Assembly: GCF_004005905.1 (NCBI RefSeq)
Contig: NZ_SACO01000003.1
Location: 124,001 to 188,000, forward strand
Length of the DNA: 64,000 bases
Origin: Novosphingobium umbonatum
GTDB taxonomy: Bacteria > Pseudomonadota > Alphaproteobacteria > Sphingomonadales > Sphingomonadaceae
Direction: 5' to 3'
In this document: positions 16,716 to 26,028 of the stretch, piece after piece
How positions within the stretch are numbered: position 1 is the stretch's first letter
How the letters are laid out: each line of letters begins with the position of its first letter
Notes under the pieces: generated by a model
Database searches by the model: none
What the model was told of the DNA's origin: nothing
The model's input: only the letters and a program-made list of their open reading frames with translations
Translations under genes and position numbers: made by a program

Positions 16716-18709
16716 GCGTCAATCATATCCGGATCAATTTCGGCCGCGCGGTTCTGGATGAACTGGAAACGGTGTTCAGGATTGCGCCCCATCAACCGGT
16801 CGACCAGATCCTTCACCTGCGCCCGTCCTTCATATTCCTGCGGTAGCGTGATGCGCAAAAGGCTGCGCTTGGCAGGGTCCATTGTGGTTTCGCGCAATTG
16901 CTGGGGGTTCATCTCGCCCAGACCTTTAAATCGCCCCACTTCCACCTTCTTGCCCTTGAACTTGGTTTTTTCCAGCTCGATACGATGGGCGTCATCACGG
17001 GCATAGGCGCTCTCCTTGCCTGCGGTCAGGCGATAGAGCGGGGGTTGGGCCAGATAGATATGCCCGCGCCGCACCACTTCCGGCATTTCCTGAAAGAAGA
17101 AGGTCATCAGCAGCGTGGCAATATGCGCCCCGTCGACATCGGCGTCGGTCATGATGATAATGCGGTCATATCGCAGCAGATCGGGGTTGCAATCCTTGCG
17201 GCTGCCGCAACCCATGGCCAGCAACAGATCGGCAATTTCGCTATTGGCGCGGATCTTGTCATTGGTGGCGCTGGCCACGTTCAGGATTTTACCGCGAATG
17301 GGAAGGATCGCCTGCGTCTTGCGGTCTCGGGCCTGCTTGGCGCTGCCGCCGGCCGAATCGCCTTCCACAATGAACAATTCGGTCTCGCCGCTGCCTTCGC
17401 CACTGCAATCGGTCAGCTTGCCGGGCAGGCGCAGCTTGCGGGCGTTGGTGGCGGTCTTGCGCTTGACCTCGCGCTCCGCCTTGCGACGAAGCCGTTCGTC
17501 CATCCGCTCCATCACATAGGCCAGCAACGCTTTGCCGCGGTCCATATTGTCGGTCAGGAAATGGTCGAAATGGTCGCGCACCGCATTTTCCACCAGACGC
17601 GCCGCCTCGGGGCTGGTCAGGCGGTCCTTGGTCTGGCTCTGGAATTGCGGATCGCGGATGAAGACGGACAGCATGGCTTCACAGCCCACCACCACGTCTT
17701 CGGGCGCAATTTCCTTGGCCTTTTTATTGCCCACCAATTCGCCAAAAGCGCGGATGCCCTTGGTCAGCGCCGCGCGAAGGCCCTGTTCATGCGTGCCGCC
17801 ATCGGGCGTGGGAATGGTGTTGCAATAATAGGAATAGGAGCCTTCGGACCACAAGGGCCATGCGATCGCCCATTCCACGCGGCCATTCAACTCGCCGGGG
17901 AAATCCTGCGTGCCGGAGAAGGCCTGCGTGGTCACGCATTCGCGCTTGCCGATTTGTTCGGCCAGATGGTCGGCCAAGCCACCGGGGAACTGGAACACCG
18001 CCTCGGCAGGCACATCCTCGCTGGCCAGACTTGGCGAGCATTTCCAGCGAATTTCCACGCCTGCAAACAGATAGGCCTTGGACCGCACCAGCTTGAACAG
18101 GCGAGAGGCCTTGAAACGGGCATCCGCGCCGAAAATTTCCGGATCGGGCGTGAAGCTGACCGAAGTGCCGCGCCGGTTGGGCGCCGCGCCAATCTTCTGG
18201 ATCGGCCCCAAAGTCACCCCGCGCGAGAATTCCTGCGCGAATAGTTCCTTGTTCCGTGCCACTTCCACGCGCGTCAGCGTGGATAGCGCGTTGACCACGC
18301 TGATCCCCACGCCATGCAGACCGCCGCTGGTGGCATAGGCCTTGCCCGAAAATTTGCCGCCAGAGTGCAGGGTGGAGAGGATGACCTCCAGCGCGCTTTT
18401 GCCGGGGAATTTGGGATGTTCGTCGACGGGAATACCACGGCCATTGTCAACAATGGTTATTTTACCGGCAGTTCCGGCGACATCCTCCAGCGAAACCTCA
18501 ATGCGGTTAGCATGGCCCGCCACCGCCTCGTCCATCGCATTGTCCAGCACTTCGGCCACCAGATGGTGCAAGGCGCGTTCATCCGTGCCGCCGATATACA
18601 TGCCGGGGCGGCGGCGCACAGGTTCCAGACCTTCGAGAACCTCGATGGCCGAGCCGTCATAAGCCTCGCCCGTGGGGCCGCGTGGAGTTTCAAAGAGATC
18701 ATCGGACAT
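16712..18709 (-). CDS. parE: DNA topoisomerase IV subunit B
   Basis: ATPase subunit of topoisomerase IV, which decatenates daughter chromosomes. At 665 residues it matches ParE rather than the longer GyrB. The GHKL ATPase shows EVLDNAMDE (53-61) and IVDNGRGIPVDEH; the TOPRIM domain has EGDSAGG (449-455) and DADVDG (522-527); the C-terminus has RFKGLGEMNPQQL. ATG 18709 gives the standard MSDDLFE start; a longer frame upstream is unconserved. It overlaps the following acyltransferase gene by 4 bases. The parC partner is not in the window. Confidence 0.95.
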   Translation of the reverse strand: MSDDLFETPRGPTGEAYDGSAIEVLEGLEPVRRRPGMYIGGTDERALHHLVAEVLDNAMDEAVAGHANRIEVSLEDVAGTAGKITIVDNGRGIPVDEHPKFPGKSALEVILSTLHSGGKFSGKAYATSGGLHGVGISVVNALSTLTRVEVARNKELFAQEFSRGVTLGPIQKIGAAPNRRGTSVSFTPDPEIFGADARFKASRLFKLVRSKAYLFAGVEIRWKCSPSLASEDVPAEAVFQFPGGLADHLAEQIGKRECVTTQAFSGTQDFPGELNGRVEWAIAWPLWSEGSYSYYCNTIPTPDGGTHEQGLRAALTKGIRAFGELVGNKKAKEIAPEDVVVGCEAMLSVFIRDPQFQSQTKDRLTSPEAARLVENAVRDHFDHFLTDNMDRGKALLAYVMERMDERLRRKAEREVKRKTATNARKLRLPGKLTDCSGEGSGETELFIVEGDSAGGSAKQARDRKTQAILPIRGKILNVASATNDKIRANSEIADLLLAMGCGSRKDCNPDLLRYDRIIIMTDADVDGAHIATLLMTFFFQEMPEVVRRGHIYLAQPPLYRLTAGKESAYARDDAHRIELEKTKFKGKKVEVGRFKGLGEMNPQQLRETTMDPAKRSLLRITLPQEYEGRAQVKDLVDRLMGRNPEHRFQFIQNRAAEIDPDMIDA

Positions 18710-18783
18710 GGGCGGAGTTATGCCGCCTTTTGCGCGTGGCGCAAGCCGCCCACCGGTCAAAGCGGGCGGTTAGCGGGGGAAAA

Positions 18784-19929
18784 TCAGTCCTCGAAGCGGG
18801 TAGGGGCGGGGCTGACCACGCTGGCCGTGCCCCAACGCGCTTCGCGCACTTCCAAAGAGCGCTCGATCACATCGGTGTCGTTGAAACGGAAAATGCCGTC
18901 CAGCCCAAGGAAACCGCCGCGATCATACAGGCGCTGGGTGGGGAACAATGTTCCCGGTTGCCATTCCCGCGCAATGCGCAGGGCCAGCAAGACGCTGTCA
19001 TAACCCAAAGTGGACAGGCGATAGGGCGTATCACCAAAACGCTGCCGATAGCTTTCGGCAAAGCGGGGATAGCGTTGGTCGGACAGGGCCGCATACCACG
19101 CGCCATAAAGCGCCGGTGTTTGGGTTGAGGCGGCATCGGTCCCCCACAATTCTGTGCCCAGAATCCGAACGGCAGGCGCATTGGCCTTTAGCAAAGGCGC
19201 AGCCAAAGCCGCCACCCGCGCCGTATCGCCCACCAGCACCGCCTGATAAGACCCGCGCGCCTTCAAACGGCGCACCGCATTGCTCAGCCCATTGCGCGAC
19301 TGGTCATAGCTTTCCATGCCGACCAGCATCGCGCCCGAAGCCTTGGTGGCCATGATCAAGGCATTGGAAACCCGCGCGCCATAGCTGCCCACCGGCACCA
19401 GAGCAGCAAAACGGGTAATCCCGCGCGCTTTGGCAAAGCGCACCACGCGGGCGACCGATTGCGTCGGCACTGTGCCCATCACAAATACATTATTGCCCGC
19501 AACGCCTGCGTCATTGCTGAAACTGATCACCGGAACGCGGGCATTATGCGCCATCGCGCCTACTTGCTGAGCCTCGTCGGCCTGAACAGGGCCAAGGATC
19601 AGGCGATTGCCATCGGCCAAAGCGCGACTCGCCGCCGCCGCCGCGCCATTGCCCGTGTCATAGGTTGTGATGCGAAGGCTGGTGGCGTTGGTGTCCAGCA
19701 AGGCCATGGTCGTGGCATTGGCTAAAGCCTGCCCCGCTGCGGCATTGATCCCCGTCATCGGCACCAACAAAGCCACGCGGTTGCGGCCGACATCGGTCGG
19801 CAGGCTGGGCGGCGGCGGGGCGGGCTGGTTGGAGGGTTGGTTGCGGCCCTGATCGGGCACCACCGCGCAGGCGGCCAACAGCGCGCTGGCGGCCAGTGCG
19901 AGAGAAAAACGCAGCCTTGCGCTACGCAT
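18784..19929 (-). CDS. penicillin-binding protein activator lipoprotein (LpoA-like)
   Basis: Exported lipoprotein of 381 residues: signal sequence with lipobox LLAAC (C21), a proline-rich linker, then a type I periplasmic-binding fold opening RVALLVPMTGINAAAGQALANATTMAL. In gammaproteobacteria LpoA proteins with this fold stimulate the PBP1A glycan polymerase from the outer membrane. Alphaproteobacterial homologues sit, as here, divergent from rsmI-yraN. ATG 19929 gives the best signal peptide; an in-frame ATG at 19950 is possible. Amino acid-binding activity cannot be excluded from sequence alone. Confidence 0.85.
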   Translation of the reverse strand: MRSARLRFSLALAASALLAACAVVPDQGRNQPSNQPAPPPPSLPTDVGRNRVALLVPMTGINAAAGQALANATTMALLDTNATSLRITTYDTGNGAAAAASRALADGNRLILGPVQADEAQQVGAMAHNARVPVISFSNDAGVAGNNVFVMGTVPTQSVARVVRFAKARGITRFAALVPVGSYGARVSNALIMATKASGAMLVGMESYDQSRNGLSNAVRRLKARGSYQAVLVGDTARVAALAAPLLKANAPAVRILGTELWGTDAASTQTPALYGAWYAALSDQRYPRFAESYRQRFGDTPYRLSTLGYDSVLLALRIAREWQPGTLFPTQRLYDRGGFLGLDGIFRFNDTDVIERSLEVREARWGTASVVSPAPTRFED

Positions 19930-19990
19930 TGGCGATTTGGCCTCGATCATTGCTTGTGCGATCCCGTCCCATGATGCATCGCCATTGGCC

Positions 19991-20836
19991 ATGTCATCTT
20001 TGCATCCATCATCATCCACACTTTCATCCGGCCTTTACATCGTTGCCACACCGATTGGCAATCTTGGCGATATCACTTTGCGCGCAATCGAGATTTTGCG
20101 AGGCGTTTCTGCCATTGCTTGTGAAGATACGCGCGTAACTGGCAAATTATTGCAGCATTTGGGCATTAAACAAAGACTTATCCGTTATGATGACCATGCC
20201 GATGAACGCGCGCGCGTTGGTTTGCTGGCCTTGATGGCCGAAGGTCCGGTGGCTCTGGTGTCCGATGCTGGCACGCCCTTGGTGTCCGATCCGGGCTATC
20301 GTCTGGTGCGCGAATGTCGCGAGCGGGGGATTGCGGTCACCTCCATCCCCGGCCCCAGCGCGGCGATTGTCGGGATCACCCTGTCGGGCCTGCCTTCTGA
20401 CCGGTTCATGTTCGCCGGTTTCCTGCCCAGCAAGGCCAAGGCGCGGGGTGATGTGCTGGCCGAACTGGCGGATGTGCCTGCCACCTTGGTGTTTTACGAA
20501 ACCTCGCCGCGTCTGGTGGATGCCTTGCAGAGCATTGACGAGGTCTTGCCGGGCCGCGAGGTGGCGGTGGGGCGTGAATTGACCAAGATGTTCGAGGAAT
20601 GCCGCAGCGGCAGCCCGCAGGAATTGATCGAGCATTACAGCGCCAACCCACCGCGCGGCGAGATCGTGCTGATGATCGGCCCCGCGCCCGCCAAGATATC
20701 CACCATGGAGGATGCCGAGAGCATGTTGCGCGCCGAACTGGTGCATAGCAAGGCCAGTCAGGCCGCCGCCACAGTGGCCAAGGCGACGGGGCTGGACCGC
20801 AAGGCGCTATATGCGCTGGCGCTCAGCCTGAAATGA
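19991..20836 (+). CDS. rsmI: 16S rRNA (cytidine(1402)-2'-O)-methyltransferase
   Basis: Methylates the ribose of C1402 in the decoding centre of 16S rRNA with SAM. The 281-residue product has the tetrapyrrole-methylase fold: LYIVATPIGNLGDITLRAIE, CEDTRVTGKLL, SDAGTPLVSDPGYRLVREC, and FYETSPRLVDAL in the SAM/RNA region. ATG 19991 is about 13 residues before the first conserved strand. Its TGA overlaps the ATG of the yraN gene. Divergent from the LpoA-like gene across 61 bp, which must hold both promoters. Confidence 0.95.
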   Translation: MSSLHPSSSTLSSGLYIVATPIGNLGDITLRAIEILRGVSAIACEDTRVTGKLLQHLGIKQRLIRYDDHADERARVGLLALMAEGPVALVSDAGTPLVSDPGYRLVRECRERGIAVTSIPGPSAAIVGITLSGLPSDRFMFAGFLPSKAKARGDVLAELADVPATLVFYETSPRLVDALQSIDEVLPGREVAVGRELTKMFEECRSGSPQELIEHYSANPPRGEIVLMIGPAPAKISTMEDAESMLRAELVHSKASQAAATVAKATGLDRKALYALALSLK

Positions 20837-21204
20837 ACTGGCGCTCCCCAGCCAACCGCATGGCCGCCGAGGCGCGCGGGCGGCGGGGGGAGGCTTTGGC
20901 CTGTGCGTGGTTGCAGGAACAAGGCTATGAAATTTTGGCCCAGCGGGTGAAAACTCCGCGCGGCGAGGTGGATATTGTCGCCCGCCACACCGGCGTTACC
21001 GTATTTGTCGAGGTCAAATGGCGCGCCCGCGCCGCCGATCTGGACTTTGCGATAGACCAGCGCCGCCTGACTCGCGTGGCAAAAGCGGCGGAATTGCTGG
21101 CTCCAGCCTATGTGAAAGCTGGAGATGACATACGGGTAGATATTCTCTTGCTTGCGCCGGACGCTCCTGTGCGCCACATCGCCAACGCTTGGATGCCCAT
21201 GTGA
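20833..21204 (+). CDS. yraN: YraN family endonuclease-fold protein (UPF0102)
   Basis: A 123-residue protein with the restriction-endonuclease-like core of UPF0102: RRGEALACAWLQEQGYEILAQ, then GEVDIVARHTGVTVFVEVKWR, with the E-D-ExK constellation of a metal-dependent nuclease. The physiological role is unsettled. It overlaps rsmI by 4 bases and lies 25 bp before gshB, the order common in proteobacteria. Confidence 0.9.
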   Translation: MNWRSPANRMAAEARGRRGEALACAWLQEQGYEILAQRVKTPRGEVDIVARHTGVTVFVEVKWRARAADLDFAIDQRRLTRVAKAAELLAPAYVKAGDDIRVDILLLAPDAPVRHIANAWMPM

Positions 21205-21229
21205 GGGCAGCCTGACGGAGTTTTGCCCC

Positions 21230-22234
21230 ATGTCCTCTCTTCGCGTTGCGGTTCAGATGGACCCGCTGGCCACCATCAATGTTGCCGGTGATTCGACCTT
21301 TGCCCTGATGTTGAGCGCGCAGGCGCGTGGCCATGCCCTGTGGTATTATGATGTCGGCTCTCTGGCTTGGCAAAGCAGCACGGATGGCGGCCGTCTGACC
21401 GCATGGGCCGCGCCGGTGACGGTGCAGCGCCCGCAGGCGGCGGGGGAATCGCATTTCACTTTAGGCGAATTTGCCAATCTGGATCTGGTGACGGACTTGG
21501 ATGTGGTTCTGATGCGTCAGGATCCGCCGTTTGATCTGGGCTATATCACCGGCGCGCATCTGCTGGAAAAGCTGAAGGGCAAGACCTTGGTGGTCAATGA
21601 CCCCGAGCAGGTGCGCAATGCGCCGGAAAAAGTCTTCGTGCTGGATTACCCGCAGTTCATGCCCCCCACGCTGGTGGCGCGCCGAATTGAGGATGTGCGC
21701 GCGTTCCAAAAGCGCATGGTGGCCGAAGGCTTTGGCGGCGATCTGGTGATCAAGCCTCTGCATGGCAATGGTGGCAAGGCGGTGTTCCGCGTGCCCGCCA
21801 GCGGCGATAATCTGGGAGCCTTGGTCGAAGTGTTCGGCCAGATGTGGAAGGAGCCCTATATGGTGCAGCCTTTCCTGCCCGATGTGGCCAAGGGCGACAA
21901 GCGCATCGTGCTGGTGGATGGGGAAGTGGCCGGCGCCATCAACCGCCGTCCGGGCGAGGGTGAGTTCCGTAGCAATCTGGCCGTGGGCGGCAGCGCGGAG
22001 GCCACCGGCCTTACCGAGCGCGAGGCGGAAATCTGCCGCGTGTTGGGGCCGGAGCTGAAGGCGCGTGGGTTGGTGTTTGTGGGCATTGACGTGATCGGCG
22101 GCCATTGGCTGACCGAGATCAACGTGACCAGCCCAACCGGCATTGTGGCGATTGACCGTTTCAACGGCACAGACACCGGCGCGATGATCTGGGCGGCGAT
22201 CGAGGCGCGGCATCAGGCTATGGTTACGGCTTGA
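21230..22234 (+). CDS. gshB: glutathione synthetase
   Basis: Second step of glutathione synthesis, joining gamma-glutamylcysteine and glycine with ATP. The 334-residue length is standard. ATP-grasp features: VFVLDYPQFMPPTLVAR, DLVIKPLHGNGGKAVFRV, MVQPFLPDVAKGDKRIVLVDGE, and WLTEINVTSPTG with the terminal metal-binding acid/asparagine. ATG 21230 gives the conserved LRVAVQMDPL N-terminus. Last of the rsmI-yraN-gshB run; the downstream acyltransferase overlaps or abuts its stop. Confidence 0.96.
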   Translation: MSSLRVAVQMDPLATINVAGDSTFALMLSAQARGHALWYYDVGSLAWQSSTDGGRLTAWAAPVTVQRPQAAGESHFTLGEFANLDLVTDLDVVLMRQDPPFDLGYITGAHLLEKLKGKTLVVNDPEQVRNAPEKVFVLDYPQFMPPTLVARRIEDVRAFQKRMVAEGFGGDLVIKPLHGNGGKAVFRVPASGDNLGALVEVFGQMWKEPYMVQPFLPDVAKGDKRIVLVDGEVAGAINRRPGEGEFRSNLAVGGSAEATGLTEREAEICRVLGPELKARGLVFVGIDVIGGHWLTEINVTSPTGIVAIDRFNGTDTGAMIWAAIEARHQAMVTA

Positions 22235-22248
22235 GTGACCGCAGCCTG

Positions 22249-23334
22249 ATGGCATCTCCGCAAAGGCTGGACCAACTCACCGCCCTGCGCTTCTTTGCGG
22301 CGCTGGCGGTGGTGGGGTCGCATCTATGGCCCTTGGCCGAATATCCCGGACCTTTGCAGGGATTGGCGCGCACGCTGCTGCATGAAGGCTATGCGGGCGT
22401 GTCCTTCTTCTTCATGCTGTCGGGCTATATTCTGGCGCATAGCTATACGGACAGGTTGGCGAGCGGGGCGGTGCCGGTGCGGCGCTATCTGGTCTTGCGG
22501 GTGGCGCGGATTGCGCCTTTGCACTGGCTGGTGGCGCTGCCGCTGGCAGGTCTGGCGCTTTGGCAGGATGGTTTATCTATCTGGCTCAAGGTTCTGGTAA
22601 ACCTAAGCCTTTTGCAGGCATGGGTGCCCAGTTCGGATTGGTATTTCACCATCAACGAGCCAAGCTGGAGCCTGTCGGACGAGGCCTTTTTCTATGCCTG
22701 TTTTGCCGCGTTGGCCTGTTGGCCCTTGCGGCGGCTTAAAGGGCTGGCGGCGGGGCTGCTGGCGCTGAATCTTGGCGTGGTGCTCTGGCGTCTGTCTACC
22801 GGCCAAGGCGCGGTGCTGGATGGCGAGCGCAACACGCTGACCCACTGGCTGACCTATATTACCCCCGTGGCGCGGCTGCTGGATTTTGTGGTGGGCATGT
22901 TGGTCTATCATGCAACATGGCGTGGAGGCACGCGACGGGAATTGGGCGTGGCGGCACTATTGCTGACCGCGATGGTGGCCTATCCTGTGCTGGGCGTGCC
23001 TGATGCCTTGCGGATGCAATTGGCCTATCTGCCGATCATGGCGCTGGTTATCGGCATATTCGGGCAGGGGGATGGGGCTGTTTCGCGCTGGCTGGGAGGA
23101 TGTCCCAAGCTGGTGCTGCTGGGCGATGCGTCTTTTGCGCTCTATCTGGTGCATCTGCCCATCCTGCATGGCGGGCTGTGGGTGCAGGAATGGCTGGGCG
23201 ATGCCGCTTTGCCTTGGCTGGTCTGGTCGACTTTGGTGGTGTTGGTGTCGATGGGCGTGTCGGTGGTCGTGTATAAAGGCGTTGAAGTGCCCGTGGCCCG
23301 ATCCCTTCGCCGCTGGATCGAAGCGAGGATCTAG
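22249..23334 (+). CDS. acyltransferase 3 family membrane protein (OafA/YrhL-like)
   Basis: About 361 residues, strongly hydrophobic, opening RLDQLTALRFFAALAVVGSHLWPL with the RxxAAxxVxxxH catalytic signature, followed by FFFMLSGYILAHSY and about ten membrane helices. No extra soluble domain. Probably acylates a surface sugar. ATG 22249 is used; a TTG at 22231 that overlaps the gshB stop (TTGA) would add six residues, and neither has a strong ribosome site. Its TAG overlaps the xerC stop on the other strand. Only weakly alike to the 15630-16715 paralogue outside the signature regions. Confidence 0.88.
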   Translation: MASPQRLDQLTALRFFAALAVVGSHLWPLAEYPGPLQGLARTLLHEGYAGVSFFFMLSGYILAHSYTDRLASGAVPVRRYLVLRVARIAPLHWLVALPLAGLALWQDGLSIWLKVLVNLSLLQAWVPSSDWYFTINEPSWSLSDEAFFYACFAALACWPLRRLKGLAAGLLALNLGVVLWRLSTGQGAVLDGERNTLTHWLTYITPVARLLDFVVGMLVYHATWRGGTRRELGVAALLLTAMVAYPVLGVPDALRMQLAYLPIMALVIGIFGQGDGAVSRWLGGCPKLVLLGDASFALYLVHLPILHGGLWVQEWLGDAALPWLVWSTLVVLVSMGVSVVVYKGVEVPVARSLRRWIEARI

Positions 23335-24248
23335 TCCCCGCGCGGGTGGGCGTGGCGGTAGACGTCCAGCAAGACTGCCGCATCCACCTTGGTATAGATT
23401 TGCGTCGAGGACAGGCTAGCGTGCCCCAGCAATTCCTGCAGGCTACGCAAATCTGCCCCCGCGCCCAGCAGATGGGTGGCAAAGGAATGGCGCAGCGCAT
23501 GGGGCGTGGCGCTATCGGGCAGGCCCAATCCGATGCGCGCCTTGGCCACCGCCTTTTGCACGATACCTGCGCGCAAAGCGCCCCCCTTGGCACCGCGAAA
23601 CAGCGCCTCCTTGCGATCAAGCGGCCATGGGCATTGCGCGACATAATCCGCCACCGCATCGCGCACCACGGGTAGGATCGGCACCATGCGCTGCTTGTTG
23701 CCCTTGCCGGTCAAAACCAGCCTTTCGCCCAAGGGCCAATCCGCGCCGTTCAGGGACAGGGCCTCGGCAATGCGCAGGCCCGCGCCATAGAGCAGCAGCA
23801 GCACCGCCTTGTCCCGCGCGCCGATCCAGTCCTGCGCGGCATTTTCCGCCACATCCTCGGCCAGATTGATGGCCTCGTCAGGCGTTACAGGGCGCGGCAA
23901 TCCACGTTTGACACGAGGCCCACGCAGGCGAGGGGCCACCGGATGGGCCTTGCCTGCCCTTTCCTGCGCAAAGACCAGAAAGCCGCGCAAGGCTGCCAAT
24001 TCGCGCGCGGTGGAGGTCTGGCTGAGCCCCTGCGCCCGCCTTTGCGCCAGATGATGGCGCAGGCCCGCCGGATCGAGCCTTGCCAGTGTAGCCCAATCCC
24101 GCGCGCCCAGCGCATCGATCAACCGCGCCGCCGTGGCGACATAGGCGGTGACCGTGTGCGGGCTGCGGCGGCGGCTATGCGCCAGATAGTCGTGCCAAGC
24201 GGCCAGCAAATCAGCCCGCGCGGCCAGATCGGCGGCGGCTTCGTTCAT
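23331..24248 (-). CDS. xerC: tyrosine recombinase XerC
   Basis: Site-specific recombinase that resolves chromosome dimers at dif with XerD. 305 residues with a SAM-like N-terminal domain and catalytic domain: GAGLRIAEALSL, LTGKGNKQRMVPI (beta-hairpin lysine), HALRHSFATHLLGAGADLRSLQELLGHASLSSTQIY with the H-R-H-Y set. The start ATG 24248 overlaps the hemW stop. Its housekeeping context and length argue for chromosomal XerC rather than a phage integrase. Confidence 0.93.
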   Translation of the reverse strand: MNEAAADLAARADLLAAWHDYLAHSRRRSPHTVTAYVATAARLIDALGARDWATLARLDPAGLRHHLAQRRAQGLSQTSTARELAALRGFLVFAQERAGKAHPVAPRLRGPRVKRGLPRPVTPDEAINLAEDVAENAAQDWIGARDKAVLLLLYGAGLRIAEALSLNGADWPLGERLVLTGKGNKQRMVPILPVVRDAVADYVAQCPWPLDRKEALFRGAKGGALRAGIVQKAVAKARIGLGLPDSATPHALRHSFATHLLGAGADLRSLQELLGHASLSSTQIYTKVDAAVLLDVYRHAHPRGD

Positions 24249-25393
24249 TCGACCAGCTCTGCGGGCACGACTTCGGCAATCAAGGCGTTGAGCACCAGCA
24301 TGCCCGCCTCGGTCACACCAATCTTGTTCCCCTGTTGCCACATCAGCCCTTGGCTTGTGTAGAGTTCCAGTTTCGCCTCATCGGCCACCTCTGCCGCCGT
24401 CAGGCCAAAACGCCCCGCCAGTTGCGCGGCATCCAGCCCCTCGGCCAGACGCAAGCCCATCAGCATCGCTTCGCTCGCCTGTTCGCGCAAGGTGAGCGGA
24501 CGTTCCTCCTGCAATCCGGTGCCCGTGTTGGCCACGGCAGCCAGATAATTCTCCGGCTTCTTGTGCCTTTTGGTGGCCACGCCGCCACGCCGCCCATGCG
24601 CGCCCGGCCCGATGCCGACATAGTCCTGATAGCGCCAATAGGTCAGGTTATGGCGGCTTTCCTGCCCTGCGCGGGCATGGTTGGACACTTCATAGGCAGG
24701 CATACCAGCGGCAGCCGTCAGGCTGCGCGTAATCTGGAACAGGTCGGCGGCGGGGTCGTCCTCCAACGGGGCAAAGGCCCCTTCACGCACCAGCGTGGCA
24801 AAGCGGGTGCCTTCCTCGATGGTGAGTTGGTACAAGGAAAGGTGATCTGTGCCGAAAGACAGGGCGCGGGTGAGTTCGGCCTCCCATTGTTCGGCGGTCT
24901 GATTCGGGCGGGCATAGATCAGGTCGAAGCTGACGCGAGAGAAGTGTTTTAGCGCCAGTTCCAAAGCTTTAAGCGACTCGGACACCCCATGCAAACGCCC
25001 CAGAAACCGCAGTTCTGCGTCATCCAAAGCCTGCAATCCCAGCGAAACGCGGTTGATTCCGGCGGAGGACAAAGCGGGAAAATTGACCGATTCCAAAGTT
25101 GAGGGGTTTGCCTCCAAAGTTATTTCGACTGTGTCTGAAAAACCCCACAAATCCCGTGCCTTGTCCAGCAAAGCCTGCACCAGCGAAGCGGGCATTAAAC
25201 TGGGCGTTCCACCCCCGAAAAACACACTTTCCAAACGCTCGCCACCGGCAAGTTCGAACTCGCGTTCCATCTCGGTGAGTAAAGCATTTTGCCATGTGCC
25301 ATAATCAACTTGCGCGCGGACATGGCTGTTGAAATCGCAATAGGGGCATTTCTTCAGGCAAAAGGGCCAATGGATGTAAAGTGCTCTCGCCAT
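24245..25393 (-). CDS. hemW: radical SAM heme chaperone HemW
   Basis: A 382-residue radical SAM protein with C12-x3-C16-x2-C19 (CLKKCPYCDF), then GGGTPSLM and a C-terminal HemW domain. Often mis-annotated oxygen-independent coproporphyrinogen oxidase; the CxxxCxxC cluster followed by phenylalanine rather than a fourth cysteine, and the NxxYW element (NLTYWRYQDYVGIGPGAH), fit the HemW heme chaperone. The usual proteobacterial order rph-rdgB-hemW is broken here by an oppositely oriented CAP gene. Overlaps xerC by 4 bases. Confidence 0.92.
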   Translation of the reverse strand: MARALYIHWPFCLKKCPYCDFNSHVRAQVDYGTWQNALLTEMEREFELAGGERLESVFFGGGTPSLMPASLVQALLDKARDLWGFSDTVEITLEANPSTLESVNFPALSSAGINRVSLGLQALDDAELRFLGRLHGVSESLKALELALKHFSRVSFDLIYARPNQTAEQWEAELTRALSFGTDHLSLYQLTIEEGTRFATLVREGAFAPLEDDPAADLFQITRSLTAAAGMPAYEVSNHARAGQESRHNLTYWRYQDYVGIGPGAHGRRGGVATKRHKKPENYLAAVANTGTGLQEERPLTLREQASEAMLMGLRLAEGLDAAQLAGRFGLTAAEVADEAKLELYTSQGLMWQQGNKIGVTEAGMLVLNALIAEVVPAELVE

Positions 25394-25440
25394 GAGATTT
25401 TTGCTGGCCTTTCAAACGAAAACTTAAGTAAAAATACGGA

Positions 25441-26028
25441 ATGAGACTAACGAAAGCCCTTCTTGGAATGGCGGTGTTGATCGTCAGTTCCATTGCCCAA
25501 GCCGCACCGCTGGAAAGCGATGCAAACGCCGAATTGCCTTGGCTTTCGGCTCCCTCCAATATCTGTTCCATCGCCAAGCCGCCAGCCCCTCCCGACGCCA
25601 CGACCAGCCTGCTAGCGCTTCAAAATCAGGAGCGCGCCCGATTTGGCGAAGAACCGCTGGTCTGGGACGAAGGCCTTGCCAAGGCAGCAAGGGATTGGGC
25701 CAAGATCTTGGCCACAGAAGGTATGTTTGAACATTCGCCGCCATGGCTACGCGGCAATACAGGCGAAAACCTGTTCATGGGCACGGCGGGCGCTTTCACC
25801 CCCGCCGGCATGGTCAATGAATTTCTGGCCGAGCGCAAAGATTTCACGCCTGGCACTTTTCCCAATGTTTCGCGCACCGGCCAATGGCATGCGGTGGGCC
25901 ATTACACCCAGATCATCTGGCGCGGCACCCGCAAGGTGGGATGCGCCATCACGCGAGGAGGCGGTTATGACTATCTCGTCTGTCGCTACTGGCCCGCGGG
26001 CAATGTCTCGGGCGAACAGGTCTATTAG
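25441..26028 (+). CDS. secreted CAP (SCP/PR-1-like) domain protein
   Basis: A 195-residue secreted protein: signal peptide 1-21 (cleavage after SIAQA), short spacer, then a CAP domain with the four cavity residues H98, E109, E131 and H154. Signature runs are SLLALQNQERARFGEEPLVWDEGLA, GENLFMG and GHYTQIIWRGTRKVGCA, the last being the CRISP motif. CAP proteins bind sterols or lipids or act as peptidases; bacterial functions are poorly known. It lies opposite to and between hemW and rdgB, and its stop overlaps the rdgB stop by 4 bases. Confidence 0.9.
   Translation: MRLTKALLGMAVLIVSSIAQAAPLESDANAELPWLSAPSNICSIAKPPAPPDATTSLLALQNQERARFGEEPLVWDEGLAKAARDWAKILATEGMFEHSPPWLRGNTGENLFMGTAGAFTPAGMVNEFLAERKDFTPGTFPNVSRTGQWHAVGHYTQIIWRGTRKVGCAITRGGGYDYLVCRYWPAGNVSGEQVY

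Noticed and set aside
16898..18244. 448-codon plus-strand frame across parE
   Set aside because: Shadow of parE, whose full motif set is present on the minus strand.
23331..24248. xerC as the integrase of a second mobile element
   Set aside because: Housekeeping XerC length and context with hemW; no attachment repeats or cargo nearby.
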